A stretch of DNA of 36,470 nucleotides from Deltaproteobacteria bacterium (GCA_016875255.1 VGRU01000007.1:1-36470); one strand, 5' to 3'. Counted from the first letter of the stretch, positions 1 through 7,504 are shown. Translations and numbers: made by a program. The notes: generated by a model from the letters alone, not told the origin.

Positions 1-206
1 AGCCTTTTAGAGCGATCACCTTTGATGGGTTGAATCAACCATGAGGCCTGCCCAATCATCACCCGTTGGGTGAAAGTTCGAGGCCCATTCCCTAAATTTA
101 TAACGTATCGCATTCTAAAAGGGTTTGCCGCCGGAGGCGAGCCTCGCCTTTGGCGGGAGGCATCTCTGCCCCCCTTGTGAGATAGGATGAATCGCTCAAT
201 TTAGGT
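1..206. repeat. Probable truncated copy of a short TIR element
   Basis: Positions 191-206 read ATCGCTCAATTTAGGT, exactly the right terminal repeat of the element at 3619-3772. Both copies also share an internal hairpin core, CACCCGTTGGGTGA, here at about 62-75. A degenerate left end (GAGCGAT at 10-16) lies at the window edge. This suggests a second, more diverged member of the same MITE-like family. It has no coding capacity. Confidence 0.5.
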
Positions 207-219
207 CGTATTTAAAAAA

Positions 220-248
220 TTGCAAAACATTTCTAAATCTGGGATAAT
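220..248 (+). promoter_or_regulatory. Candidate sigma-70 promoter for the nitronate monooxygenase gene
   Basis: TTGCAA at 220-225 and GATAAT at 243-248 are separated by 17 bp and lie about 33 bp before the ATG at 282. This would leave a leader of roughly 25 nt carrying the AGGAG ribosome binding site. It is a match to the consensus only. Confidence 0.45.
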
Positions 249-281
249 CTCCACGGTCAACCTTCCAAAAAGGAGAATTTA

Positions 282-1316
282 ATGAAGACAAAAATGACTG
301 AACTTTTAGGAATCAGGCATCCCATCATGCTCGCAGGGATGGCTTTCATCAGTTTACCCAAACTCGTAGCCGCAGTGTCCAATGCCGGGGGAATTGGAAT
401 GTTGAATTCTGTTGCCTATACCCCCGATCAAACGAAAGATGTCATTAAACAGGTAAAATCCCTCACGGATAAACCCTTCGGAGTCAATGCTACGCTGGTC
501 ATGCCCAATGCAAGAGAAAATATCGAAATCGCTCTTGAAGAAAAGGTTCCCATTATCAATTTTGCTTTGGGAAAAGGGGACTGGATCATTAAAGCGGCCC
601 ATCAATATGGCGGTAAAGTTTTGGCAACGGTGGCGATAGAGAAACATGCCCGCCGGGCGGAAGCGGACGGAGCAGATGCCCTCGTGGTGACAGGTCATGA
701 GGCCGCAGCCCACGGGGCGGAGGTAGGCACAATGGTATTAGTCAATTCCATTGCTCGTCAAACAAAACTTCCGATCATTGCAGCCGGAGGTTTTTGCGAT
801 GGCCGGGGATTGGCAGCTGCTCTGGTTCTCGGAGCGGATGGAATCTCCATGGGAACCCGGTTCATGTTGACCCAGGAATGCGACATGCACGAAAAAGCAA
901 AAGAACTTTCTCTAAAAGCAGGGATGGAAGATACCCTCTGCTCGGAAAAGATCGACGGTTTGCCCGGAAGATGGCTTAAGAATCCGGCCGCCATCAAAAT
1001 GGCTCAGGGAAGGCCGTCACCCTTTCAGGCGCTCTCCAGTGCCCTGCGCATCAAAAGAATGATCAATGTTCCCTTATATAAGCTTTTAATGGGAGGGCTC
1101 AAACAACGGGGTGTTCAGGATTTGGCTCGTCAGGCGCTTGGCCTTAAAGGATTGCAGGTTGCTATCGAAAGTGGTGATTTAGAAACCGGAGTCCTGCCTA
1201 TGAGCCAGGCGATCGGTTTGATGAAAGATATACCGACCTGCAAGGAACTGATTGAGCGAACCGTTGCAGAGGCCCAGGAACGGGTGGAGGATGTGAGAAA
1301 AAACATCTCCTCCTGA
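282..1316 (+). CDS. Nitronate monooxygenase-family flavoprotein
   Basis: 344 residues, the usual length of the nitronate monooxygenase / 2-nitropropane dioxygenase family of FMN TIM-barrel enzymes, which oxidise alkyl nitronates; related members are enoyl reductases. Visible features are the N-terminal HPIMLAGM and SNAGGIGML (about 33-41), the segment GHEAAAHG (138-145) whose H144 aligns with the family catalytic His, and the FMN phosphate-binding stretches AAGGFCDGRG (167-176) and GADGISMGTRF (184-194). The ATG at 282 follows AAAAAGGAG at good spacing. The gene appears monocistronic, since a long inverted repeat follows its stop. The family is certain but the substrate is not: many members have no measured nitronate activity. 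Confidence 0.85.
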   Translation: MKTKMTELLGIRHPIMLAGMAFISLPKLVAAVSNAGGIGMLNSVAYTPDQTKDVIKQVKSLTDKPFGVNATLVMPNARENIEIALEEKVPIINFALGKGDWIIKAAHQYGGKVLATVAIEKHARRAEADGADALVVTGHEAAAHGAEVGTMVLVNSIARQTKLPIIAAGGFCDGRGLAAALVLGADGISMGTRFMLTQECDMHEKAKELSLKAGMEDTLCSEKIDGLPGRWLKNPAAIKMAQGRPSPFQALSSALRIKRMINVPLYKLLMGGLKQRGVQDLARQALGLKGLQVAIESGDLETGVLPMSQAIGLMKDIPTCKELIERTVAEAQERVEDVRKNISS

Positions 1317-1343
1317 GGGCCGGGAATTGCTTAAAAAATAAAA

Positions 1344-1520
1344 GCATTGGCCAAAGGTTAGGGTAAGCCTGCCTGCCGGTAGGCAGGGATGCCAGTTTGG
1401 TCTATGGGTAAAGGCAAGGGTTTAAATCATTAGCCCTAGCCCATTGACCTTTCACCCCGCCTACCGGCAGGCAGGCAAACCGGCCTCATAGCCCTAACCT
1501 CTTCACCTTGCCCAAATGGT
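1344..1520. repeat. Long inverted repeat built of 7 bp words with an internal GCCTGCC palindromic block
   Basis: The left arm (1344-1428) and right arm (1430-1520) are approximate reverse complements. Each arm is made of near-repeated 7 bp words; on the right, for example, CCCTAGC, CCATTGA, CCTTTCA. Each arm also carries one copy of a GCCTGCCTGCCGG / CCGGCAGGCAGGC block. It fills the whole gap between the monooxygenase and cupin genes and could fold into a long hairpin in RNA, perhaps acting as a transcript end or stabiliser. Confidence 0.6.
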
Positions 1521-1543
1521 CATTTCCATGAGAAAGGAATACA

Positions 1544-1900
1544 ATGATACGACGCAACCTTGACTACTCAGAAGTTAAAGCGACCCGATACCTTGCTCAT
1601 GGCGGGGGCATTGCCCATATGGTGCTCACCACCCCAACCCTGAGAACCCTGATGTTTCTCGCCCATGCCTCTGTGCCTCCGGGCAACAAACTCCTGGGTC
1701 ATGAGGATCCCATGGAAGAGATCTACATCATTCAGAAAGGCAGAGGTCTTATGCAGGTGGGTGAGGAAATTTGTGAGGTGAAACCCGGAGACGCCATCCA
1801 CATCCCCATTGGTGACTACCACGAATTGACCAATACAGGGGATGAGGAATTGACCTTGCTCGTAGTGGCCGGTCTCATTCCATCTATCGATGATATTTAA
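1544..1900 (+). CDS. Small single-domain cupin protein
   Basis: 118 residues forming one cupin beta-barrel. Motif 1 is PPGNKLLGHEDPMEEIYIIQ (46-65) and motif 2 is PGDAIHIPIGDYHELTN (81-97). Likely metal ligands are H53, E59 and H93; the position that is usually the second His of the HxH pair is D55, so metal binding may be altered. AAGGAA precedes the ATG. The stop lies only 2 bp from the stop of the convergent gene at 1903, with no terminator between them. Small cupins bind sugars, organic acids or metals, and the ligand cannot be told from sequence. Confidence 0.8.
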   Translation: MIRRNLDYSEVKATRYLAHGGGIAHMVLTTPTLRTLMFLAHASVPPGNKLLGHEDPMEEIYIIQKGRGLMQVGEEICEVKPGDAIHIPIGDYHELTNTGDEELTLLVVAGLIPSIDDI

Positions 1901-1902
1901 CT

Positions 1903-2643
1903 TTACCTCTTGGCCTCAAGAGAAGGAACCTCCTGTTTCAGGGCCTCCAGTTCCTCCAGAAATCCCCATTTCTCCAGGAGCCATGGCATTCGTTGCCTGT
2001 CATCCATTTTTTTGAAGACAGCTTTTTCAGAATCGCTGAGCGTCGCCCGGATCTGGCGGATGCCATTTTCATCAGTAGAAAAAACCTGGGCAACTTCGTG
2101 GGCAATCAGCCCAATATTCGCCTTTCGATTATTTGGGAAAGATCTCTGGATTAAAACAATCCGGATGAAAAATCTTTCTCTTGGAGCTCCTGGTTGATGG
2201 GTCCCTGTCAGGCGGGTGGGATTCTCTGCTTCCTCGGCTTCCCCTTGAATTAAATCGAAGGTGGCGGGGGAGATGGGAATGGCAAGAGACATGGAGAATA
2301 TTTCTTTGGGAATTTCGTAAAACAATAATAGGTTACGAAAGAGAAGCTCCCCAAGCGACGAGTTGTAAATTCTATTTAAAAACTCCAACAAACAGGACCC
2401 AAGCTCATTTGAAAGGACGACTGAGATATCGATAATCTGGGCAATCATGTTCTGTTTTCTCAGTTCATCTCTCTCCCGCTTCTCTTCTGCCGCCTGTTTA
2501 CCATGGCGCATGCAGTCCCGGACCTCATCACAGGTCCGGCATTCGGGCTTTGCACTGGTCTTGGTCAGTCCATTTTTAAGGGTGATCTCTTGAATCGAGC
2601 CAAAACAGTCTTTTCTTTCCACTGAATCTGTCTCCTCTTCCAT
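1903..2643 (-). CDS. Uncharacterised protein with N-terminal Cys cluster and a His-Glu motif
   Basis: 246 residues, family not recognised. The N-terminus has four cysteines (C13, C35, C38, C44) in a CFG...ECRTCDEVRDC arrangement that could bind zinc or a metal cluster. Residues 45-65 are highly charged and probably helical. A segment IGLIAHEVAQVF (177-188) carries a His-Glu pair reminiscent of metal-binding helices, but it lacks the second His of HExxH, so a peptidase call is not justified. There is no signal peptide or membrane span. It lies upstream of nothing in its own direction and converges on the cupin gene. The small membrane gene at 2666 lies 22 bp upstream in the same direction, so the two may be co-transcribed. 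Confidence 0.6.
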   Translation of the reverse strand: MEEETDSVERKDCFGSIQEITLKNGLTKTSAKPECRTCDEVRDCMRHGKQAAEEKRERDELRKQNMIAQIIDISVVLSNELGSCLLEFLNRIYNSSLGELLFRNLLLFYEIPKEIFSMSLAIPISPATFDLIQGEAEEAENPTRLTGTHQPGAPRERFFIRIVLIQRSFPNNRKANIGLIAHEVAQVFSTDENGIRQIRATLSDSEKAVFKKMDDRQRMPWLLEKWGFLEELEALKQEVPSLEAKR

Positions 2644-2665
2644 ACCTCTTAACCGGCCATCCTGA

Positions 2666-2965
2666 TCAGTCTTTCTTGTGTCTCAACAGCCAGAGCAGTC
2701 CGATGACAATCAGAAGAACCGGCAAAAAATAGACCTTGATCACACCGGGGACCGAAATATGGATCGAGTAATATTTCCCGCCCAGAATCAAGATTCCGAT
2801 GATCGTTGTTACCCATGCGGCAATGGATTTCCGATTTCGAAAAAGGCCTCCTATTCCAAGAGCGATGACCACCCAGGGCCACCCTTCCCTCAATCCATAC
2901 CCTGTCCCCATCCGGTCCAGGAAAATCAGCACTCCAATCACAATCAGAGCCAATCCCAGCCCCAT
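2666..2965 (-). CDS. Small multi-spanning membrane protein (LiaF/DUF5668-like)
   Basis: About 99 residues with three to four hydrophobic segments: GLALIVIGVLIFL near the N-terminus, WPWVVIALGIGGLF, VTTIIGILILGG and YFLPVLLIVIGLLWLL near the C-terminus. The C-terminus ends RHKKD. The pattern of short Gly-rich spans with a central GWPW motif resembles the LiaI/LiaF transmembrane region or DUF5668 family. The ATG at 2965 is preferred over the GTG at 2968, because AAAGGAG then has 7 nt spacing rather than 4. It is likely the first gene of a two-gene unit with the 1903-2643 gene. Function unknown; LiaF-like regions are associated with cell-envelope stress sensing. Confidence 0.65.
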   Translation of the reverse strand: MGLGLALIVIGVLIFLDRMGTGYGLREGWPWVVIALGIGGLFRNRKSIAAWVTTIIGILILGGKYYSIHISVPGVIKVYFLPVLLIVIGLLWLLRHKKD

Positions 2966-3046
2966 CACTCTTCTCCTTTCACGTCATTTTAATGAAGGCA
3001 TAATGATTTGGAGTTTTGTAACACTTTAGTGCTTTGAAAAAACTGA

Positions 3047-3125
3047 TCTAATCCCCCTTCATCCCCCTTTGTCAAAAGGGGGAAACCTTTCTCCTCCCTT
3101 TGGAAAAGGGAGGTTGGGAGGGATT
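3047..3125. repeat. C-rich/G-rich inverted intergenic repeat
   Basis: CCCCCTT words at 3053-3070 face AAAAGGGGG at 3074-3083, followed by CTCCCTTT and AAAGGGAGG. Together they make two adjacent hairpins of simple CCCCTTT/AAAGGGG composition. Repeats of this style are interspersed in many genomes. It carries no coding signal. Confidence 0.5.
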
Positions 3126-3171
3126 TTACAAGACGATTTCAAACAACTAAATTGTTACGGAGTTTTCAGTC

Positions 3172-3200
3172 TTGAAATAATTTCTCAAATTTTTCATAAT
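3172..3200 (+). promoter_or_regulatory. Candidate sigma-70 promoter upstream of the small membrane peptide
   Basis: TTGAAA at 3172-3177 and CATAAT at 3195-3200 have 17 bp spacing, about 85 bp before the small ORF at 3286. This supports the idea that the small ORF is expressed. It is only a consensus match in AT-rich DNA. Confidence 0.35.
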
Positions 3201-3285
3201 AGTCCCAGGCCTCGACCTATATTTCCAATACACCATCTTATGCAAAAAGGCAACCGGTCTTATTGTCTTAAGAAAAGGAGCTCTA

Positions 3286-3375
3286 ATGGATCCTAAATTG
3301 GTCAGACAGTTCATCACTTTTATGGTCCTCCTCTTTGGGTGGACGATTCTCATCCTGCTGGCAGGACTTAAATAA
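3286..3375 (+). CDS. Probable 29-residue single-span membrane peptide
   Basis: The ATG at 3286 is preceded by AAAAGGAG at ideal spacing. The reading frame encodes MDPKLVRQ followed by a hydrophobic run of about 18 residues (FITFMVLLFGWTILILLA) ending GLK, then a TAA. One membrane span with charged ends is typical of real small membrane peptides, such as toxin-like or regulatory peptides. No homologue is recognised and no antisense RNA is evident. The ribosome binding site and the upstream promoter-like sequence are the main support. It could still be a chance frame. Confidence 0.45.
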   Translation: MDPKLVRQFITFMVLLFGWTILILLAGLK

Positions 3376-3418
3376 TTCCTCGTCGTCCTTTTTAAAAGAC
3401 CATGCCGCAATGAGTTCC

Positions 3419-3480
3419 CCCTGATCGTGAACCTGTCGAAGGGCGAAACCCGCGAAGCGTTCGACTCTGGACAGGCTCTA
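3419..3480. repeat. Interspersed CCTGTCGAAGG/GGACAGG repeat
   Basis: CCTGTCGAAGGGC at 3432-3444 and the partly complementary CTGGACAGGCTC at 3467-3478 form an imperfect hairpin around a GTTCGACT core. A related TCGTTCGACCC...AGGCTCTCGAC sequence occurs in the cooC-acsE gap near 27084-27108, so this is a member of a dispersed family. The rest of 3376-3600 shows nothing recognisable. Confidence 0.4.
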
Positions 3481-3618
3481 TCGAATTATAAACGAACTTA
3501 CGACACCGTCATCTGGTGGGAGAGGACAGACGTGAGCAGGTGGAAGCATTTGATCCCTGACATAAAATATGATAAATTAAATTTATATTGAAAATTGTTT
3601 GGTTATTCGGTGATTGGA

Positions 3619-3772
3619 ACCTAAATTGAGCGATTTTTTTTGAAATTTATTGTAGGCGAAGGCTTTAGCCTGCGGTTTCCTCTCACCCGTTGGGTGAGAA
3701 TTCGTTTCGGATAAAATCACGCAACCTAAAGGGTGCGGCTACATTTAAGATAATAAATCGCTCAATTTAGGT
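3619..3772. mobile_element. 154 bp MITE-like element with perfect 16 bp terminal inverted repeats
   Basis: The ends are ACCTAAATTGAGCGAT (3619-3634) and ATCGCTCAATTTAGGT (3757-3772), perfect inverted repeats. A possible 3 bp target duplication GGA flanks them. Inside is a hairpin with CTCACCCGTTGGGTGAG near 3684-3700. There is no open frame, so it would need a transposase in trans. A related copy lies at the start of the window. Confidence 0.65.
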
Positions 3773-3833
3773 GGAAATTATTTGGTCCCGCCATGGCGGG
3801 ATTGGAATTTGGTGATTGGAAGTTGAATGATAG

Positions 3834-3908
3834 GCCCACGTAGCTCAGTGGTAGAGCTGCTGATTTGTAATCAGCGGGTCGGCGGTTCAAATCCGTCCGT
3901 GGGCTCCA
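3834..3908 (+). tRNA. tRNA-Thr (anticodon TGT)
   Basis: A complete cloverleaf. The acceptor arms GCCCACG and CGTGGGC pair perfectly, with T as discriminator and CCA encoded (3906-3908). The D-arm contains AGCTCAGTGGTAGAGCT. The anticodon arm is CTGAT-TTTGTAA-ATCAG, giving TGT, and the T-arm is GGCGG-TTCAAAT-CCGTC. No intron. The 3' half is duplicated at 5265-5302. Confidence 0.95.
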
Positions 3909-3980
3909 GTTTTCCCCAGCCCTCTGAATGTCAATACCGAATAACCGATGGGTGACCCCAAATTTATAAAGCGATCTTTG

Positions 3981-5048
3981 TCAGACATTGAACAGGAAAT
4001 TGATGATATCTCCGTCCTCGACGATGTAGTCCCGGCCCTTCTGCAGGTATTTCCCCACCTCTCTGACCTTCTGTTCGCTTCCCAGCTTAATCAGGTCCTC
4101 ATATTTCATCACCTCTGCCCGGATGAACCCGCGCTCAAAGTCAGAATGAATAACCCCTGCGGCCTGGGGGGCAAAGGATCCCTGCCGGTTTGTCCATGCC
4201 CGCACCTCATCCGGTCCGACCGTGAAGAATGAGATGAGGCCAAGGGTTTTATAGCAAAGCATGGTCAATCGGTCCAGGGCGGGCTGGTCGAGCTGGAGTT
4301 CCTCAAGAAAGGTCTGGCGGTCCGGCGCATCAAGCTGACAAAGCTCCTGCTCAATCTTGGCAGAAACAGCAATCCATTGAAAGTCCTGTTGACCGAAGTC
4401 TTCCTTCAATTGATCCATCAGGTCGTCAGTCTCCGCGGCCTCCTCTCCAATATTGAGGACAATGATCATCGCTTTGTGGGTCAGCAAAGGGTAGCCGGCG
4501 ATCAGTTTCTCCTCGGTCTCTGTCAAAAGAAAATTTTTCAGGAAACAGCCGGTTTCAAGATGATTTTTCATGCGGGCGAGAAGATCCGCTTCCATAGCCG
4601 TCTTTTGAGCGTCTCTCTTTTTCTTTTGTTCTTTATCGAGCCTCTCAAGGCGCTTTTCAATAAAAAGAAGGTCGTTCAACTGCAATTCTTCGTTAAAGAT
4701 CAGGATATCGCGACGCGGGTCGATAGCGCCACGGATATGGAAAACCGTGTCATCCTGAAACGTTCGAACAAGATGGCAGATCACATCGACCTGTTCCAGG
4801 CCCTGGAGGATTTGTTCCTTTCGAGAGGCCTGTTCGTCCAAGTCAGGGAGAAGAAGAAATTCGATATAGGCAGGAGTCTCCTGGCGCGGCGCATAAATCT
4901 CCGTAAGATGGTCGAAGCGGATATCCCGCACCTTCGCCAACCCCAGACCATTCCCTTTCTTGCTTTCTGAATTTAGCTCCTTGCCGGTTAACAGCCGAAA
5001 GAAGGTGCGTTTACCGACCTGAGGAAAACCAACAAGACCAAGCTTCAT
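3981..5048 (-). CDS. YchF-like protein with degenerate GTPase motifs
   Basis: 355 residues, close to YchF (about 363), a ribosome-associated Obg-family ATPase/GTPase. The order is conserved: an N-terminal P-loop domain with GFPQVGKRT (7-15), a coiled helical insertion (120-165) and a C-terminal TGS domain (about 275-355: HSDFERGFIRAEV...VEDGDIINFLFNV). The segment VICHLVRTFQDD...DPRRDI (89-114) is typical of YchF. Key changes are visible. The P-loop Ser/Thr pair is KRT rather than KST. The switch II DIAGL motif is absent and replaced by LLPDLDE (67-72). The G4 region reads VLNIGEE (197-203). It may be a non-hydrolysing paralogue, with a canonical YchF elsewhere. AAAGGAAG precedes the ATG. Confidence 0.8.
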   Translation of the reverse strand: MKLGLVGFPQVGKRTFFRLLTGKELNSESKKGNGLGLAKVRDIRFDHLTEIYAPRQETPAYIEFLLLPDLDEQASRKEQILQGLEQVDVICHLVRTFQDDTVFHIRGAIDPRRDILIFNEELQLNDLLFIEKRLERLDKEQKKKRDAQKTAMEADLLARMKNHLETGCFLKNFLLTETEEKLIAGYPLLTHKAMIIVLNIGEEAAETDDLMDQLKEDFGQQDFQWIAVSAKIEQELCQLDAPDRQTFLEELQLDQPALDRLTMLCYKTLGLISFFTVGPDEVRAWTNRQGSFAPQAAGVIHSDFERGFIRAEVMKYEDLIKLGSEQKVREVGKYLQKGRDYIVEDGDIINFLFNV

Positions 5049-5264
5049 TGTCTTCCTTTCTATCCATGCCGCAAAACCCCCTTTTGATTTTTTGGGGGGC
5101 TGAGTTTGCCCGACAAAAACCTCTTTCGAACCTCAGGAATGATCTTTGGAGAACCTAAGAGATCACTGCCTTCGGAGAAACGATCGGGAAGGATTAAAAT
5201 AGATGGAATAAAAAGTGACGCAGAATATCTTCATTTTCAATCCCGTCAGAGCCATCTGTATAAG

Positions 5265-5302
5265 AATCAGCGGGTGGACGGTTCAAATCCGTCCGTGGGC
5301 TC
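5265..5302 (+). repeat. Duplicated 3' half of the tRNA-Thr gene (possible attachment-site remnant)
   Basis: AATCAGCGGGT..GACGGTTCAAATCC..CGTGGGCTC matches positions 3869-3906 of tRNA-Thr with two mismatches over 38 bp, and the T-arm is fully paired. The 5' half is missing, so it is not a functional tRNA. Such 3' tRNA repeats typically mark the far end of an integrated element. No integrase gene lies between the two copies. The rest of 5049-5380 has only a C5/G6 hairpin near 5078-5099. Confidence 0.7.
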
Positions 5303-5380
5303 TGTTTATTGTCTCACTCGGGGAGGAAAACCATCGCCTTTTGGCGAAGACTTTACCTTAAAATTGCAAAAAATTGAACC

Positions 5381-5554
5381 AAACGGACATGGGTGAACCG
5401 TTCGGAAAGGCTTCGAGGCGAACCTTCAGGCCAATGAGCACCTACGTTTCTAACCCATACTGGAGTTCACCTTATGTGAAATCCGGCCATTCCATTAAGA
5501 CATCCGATTAACCGCCATTCGAAGCGTTGGAGAACGGTTTACCCATGGCCGTTT
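5381..5554. mobile_element. MITE-like sequence with ~40 bp imperfect terminal inverted repeats
   Basis: The left end AACGGACATGGGTGAACCGT (5382-5401) continues with GGCTTCGAGG. It is mirrored by GAAGCGTT...GAACGGTTTACCCATGGCCG ending near 5552. The inverted ends are about 40 bp long and 80% alike by eye. The centre has no coding capacity. It differs in sequence from the other two short elements here. It could alternatively be a large regulatory hairpin. Confidence 0.45.
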
Positions 5555-5575
5555 ATGCAACTGCAAGGTTTAGTA

Positions 5576-5598
5576 TGCACACTATGTGCAGGTTTTTT
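5576..5598 (+). terminator. Weak terminator-like hairpin
   Basis: TGCACA-CTA-TGTGCA is followed by GG and six T residues. The stem is only 6 bp and no plus-strand gene precedes it, so it may be coincidental. Confidence 0.25.
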
Positions 5599-5645
5599 AG
5601 GTTTTGCCTCGTGAGAATTTCTGTGCTGGTCTGTTTTTCCCTTAG

Positions 5646-5688
5646 CCGACTTCAGTCGGTAGAGAATCCACCAGCTTGTAGTTGGTGG
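5646..5688 (-). other. Two hairpins downstream of typA
   Basis: CCGACT-TC-AGTCGG (5646-5659) and CCACCAGC...GTTGGTGG (5668-5688) lie directly beyond the typA stop on the minus strand. Neither is followed by a U-run on that strand, so they are not standard intrinsic terminators. They may instead protect the mRNA end. Confidence 0.35.
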
Positions 5689-5692
5689 TAGT

Positions 5693-7504
5693 TCAATTCC
5701 CATTCCTATATTTGGGGCGTTTGTTCGATTCGAGGATCTTTTTTCTGATGCGGACGGAGCTTGGGGTCACTTCAACCAGCTCGTCTTCTTTGATAAACTC
5801 GATGGCCTGTTCAAGGCTGAGGACCTTGGGAGGAATGAGCTGCAACGCGTCGTCCGACCCTGCGGCCCGGATATTGGTCAGTTTCTTCTCCTTGATCACA
5901 TTGACATCCAGGTCGTTCTCTCTGGAGTTTTCGCCGATTACCATCCCTTCATAGACCAGTGTATTCTCTTTAATAAAGAGTGTCCCACGGGGTTGAAGAT
6001 GATGAAGAGCATAGATGGTTGTCTTTCCAGGTCGGTCTGCAACAAGCGTTCCGGTGGAGCGTTTGGTCATCGGGCCATGCCACGGCTCATAGCCATCGAA
6101 AAGGTGGTTGAAGAGCCCTGTCCCTCTCGTATCGGTTAGAAACTGGGAACGAAAACCGATCATTCCTCTCGATGGAATTCTGAATTCAAGGCGGACCCTG
6201 CCATGACCATGGTTGTTCATCTTCTGCATCCTGCCCTTACGGATCCCAAGCTGCTGTGTCACCACGCCTATGAAATCCTCCGGGACATCGATGACCAGGT
6301 GCTCCATGGGTTCATGGATAACGCCGTTTATGTTTTTTGTAATGCTCTCCGGCATGGACACGGAAAGCTCATAACCTTCCCTCCGGATCATCTCGATCAG
6401 GATCGCAAGCTGAAGCTCCCCTCTTCCCATCACCTTGAAAGAATCGGTCGCATCAAAGTCAACCCTGATCGATACATTATAGAGGAGTTCCTTCTCAAGC
6501 CGTTCTCTCAGGTTTCTCGACGTCACATACTTTCCGTCCTGGCCGGCGAAAGGAGACGTATTGACGGAAAAAACCATGGAGATGGTGGGCTCATCCACCG
6601 CAATTCTCGGAAGAGGCTCTGGATCATCACCATCGGCAATGGTATCGCCAATACCAATTCCCTCCATTCCGGACAGGGCAACGATATCTCCTGCCGAGGC
6701 CTCTTTGGCCTCCACTCTTTCGAGCCCCTGAAATCCATAGAGCGATGTCACCTTTGTTTTGACCGGCTCCCCCTTGCCGTTTAGCATCGACACCCAATCC
6801 CCGACCCTAATCGAGCCCGAGAAGATCCTCCCTATGGCAATCCTGCCCACATAATCGCTATAGTCGATGTTAGTGACCAGAAGCTGCAACCGCCCTTCTT
6901 TGTCCCCTTCAGGCGGCGGAACCGCACTTAGGATGAGCTCAAACAGGCATCGAAAATCTTTCGTATCCTCATCAGGATGAAGTTTTGCAATTCCGAGCTT
7001 CGCATTGGTATAGACGATCGGAAACTCGAGCTGTTTCTCCGTTGCATCGAGGTCAATAAAGAGATCGTAAACCTCGTTAATCACTTCCTGAATCCTGGCG
7101 TCCGCCCGGTCGATCTTGTTAATGACCAGAATCGGAGGAAGATCGAATTCAAGGGCCTTTTTCAGAACGAATCGGGTCTGGGGCAAGGGGCCCTCAGAGG
7201 CATCGACGAGGAGCAGAACGCCATCCACCATCTTGAGCGTCCTCTCCACCTCTCCGCCGAAATCGGCATGGCCCGGCGTATCGACAATATTGATTTTCAC
7301 TCCCCGATAATCGATCGCCGTATTCTTTGCCATGATCGTAATGCCCCGCTCCCTCTCTAAATCGATGTTGTCCATGACCCTTTCCTGCACCTTCTCATTC
7401 AAACGGAAAATGCCGGACTGTCTGAGAAGACCATCGACGATCGTTGTCTTTCCATGATCGACATGGGCAATCAGGGCAATGTTTCTCAAATCTTCACGTT
7501 TCAT
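5693..7504 (-). CDS. typA: Ribosome-associated translational GTPase TypA/BipA
   Basis: 603 residues, the normal length. TypA (BipA) is an EF-G-like GTPase that binds 70S ribosomes and assists large-subunit assembly and stress or cold growth. The G domain shows AHVDHGKTT (13-21), [11 protein letters not shown] (51-61), [14 protein letters not shown] (75-88) and NKID (129-132). Domains II, III and V and the TypA-specific C-terminal domain follow ([29 protein letters not shown]-like segment). The ATG lies 4 bp beyond the helicase stop and has no clear Shine-Dalgarno sequence, so its translation is probably coupled to the helicase gene. The two genes form an RNA/ribosome-maintenance operon. Confidence 0.97.
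   Translation of the reverse strand: MKREDLRNIALIAHVDHGKTTIVDGLLRQSGIFRLNEKVQERVMDNIDLERERGITIMAKNTAIDYRGVKINIVDTPGHADFGGEVERTLKMVDGVLLLVDASEGPLPQTRFVLKKALEFDLPPILVINKIDRADARIQEVINEVYDLFIDLDATEKQLEFPIVYTNAKLGIAKLHPDEDTKDFRCLFELILSAVPPPEGDKEGRLQLLVTNIDYSDYVGRIAIGRIFSGSIRVGDWVSMLNGKGEPVKTKVTSLYGFQGLERVEAKEASAGDIVALSGMEGIGIGDTIADGDDPEPLPRIAVDEPTISMVFSVNTSPFAGQDGKYVTSRNLRERLEKELLYNVSIRVDFDATDSFKVMGRGELQLAILIEMIRREGYELSVSMPESITKNINGVIHEPMEHLVIDVPEDFIGVVTQQLGIRKGRMQKMNNHGHGRVRLEFRIPSRGMIGFRSQFLTDTRGTGLFNHLFDGYEPWHGPMTKRSTGTLVADRPGKTTIYALHHLQPRGTLFIKENTLVYEGMVIGENSRENDLDVNVIKEKKLTNIRAAGSDDALQLIPPKVLSLEQAIEFIKEDELVEVTPSSVRIRKKILESNKRPKYRNGN

Larger units (their letters stand above)
3597..3953. repeat. 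Inverted word array surrounding the tRNA gene, interrupted by a MITE-like element
   Basis: Left of the tRNA are near-repeated words (GGTTATTC, GGTGATTG at 3601-3616; ATTGGAA, TTTGGTG, ATTGGAA at 3803-3820). Right of it, 3925-3947 reads TGAATGT, CAATACC, GAATAACC, the reverse complement of GGTTATTC-GGTATTG. The tRNA thus sits between the arms of an inverted array like those in the Wood-Ljungdahl cluster. The element at 3619-3772 splits the left arm. Confidence 0.45.

Noticed and set aside
1903..2643. Zinc metallopeptidase
   Set aside because: HEVAQ lacks the second histidine of HExxH and no downstream third ligand motif is evident.
5106..5396. 96-codon open frame on the plus strand
   Set aside because: It runs through the duplicated tRNA half; the peptide RVDGSNPSVGS is a typical artefact of translating tRNA 3' ends.
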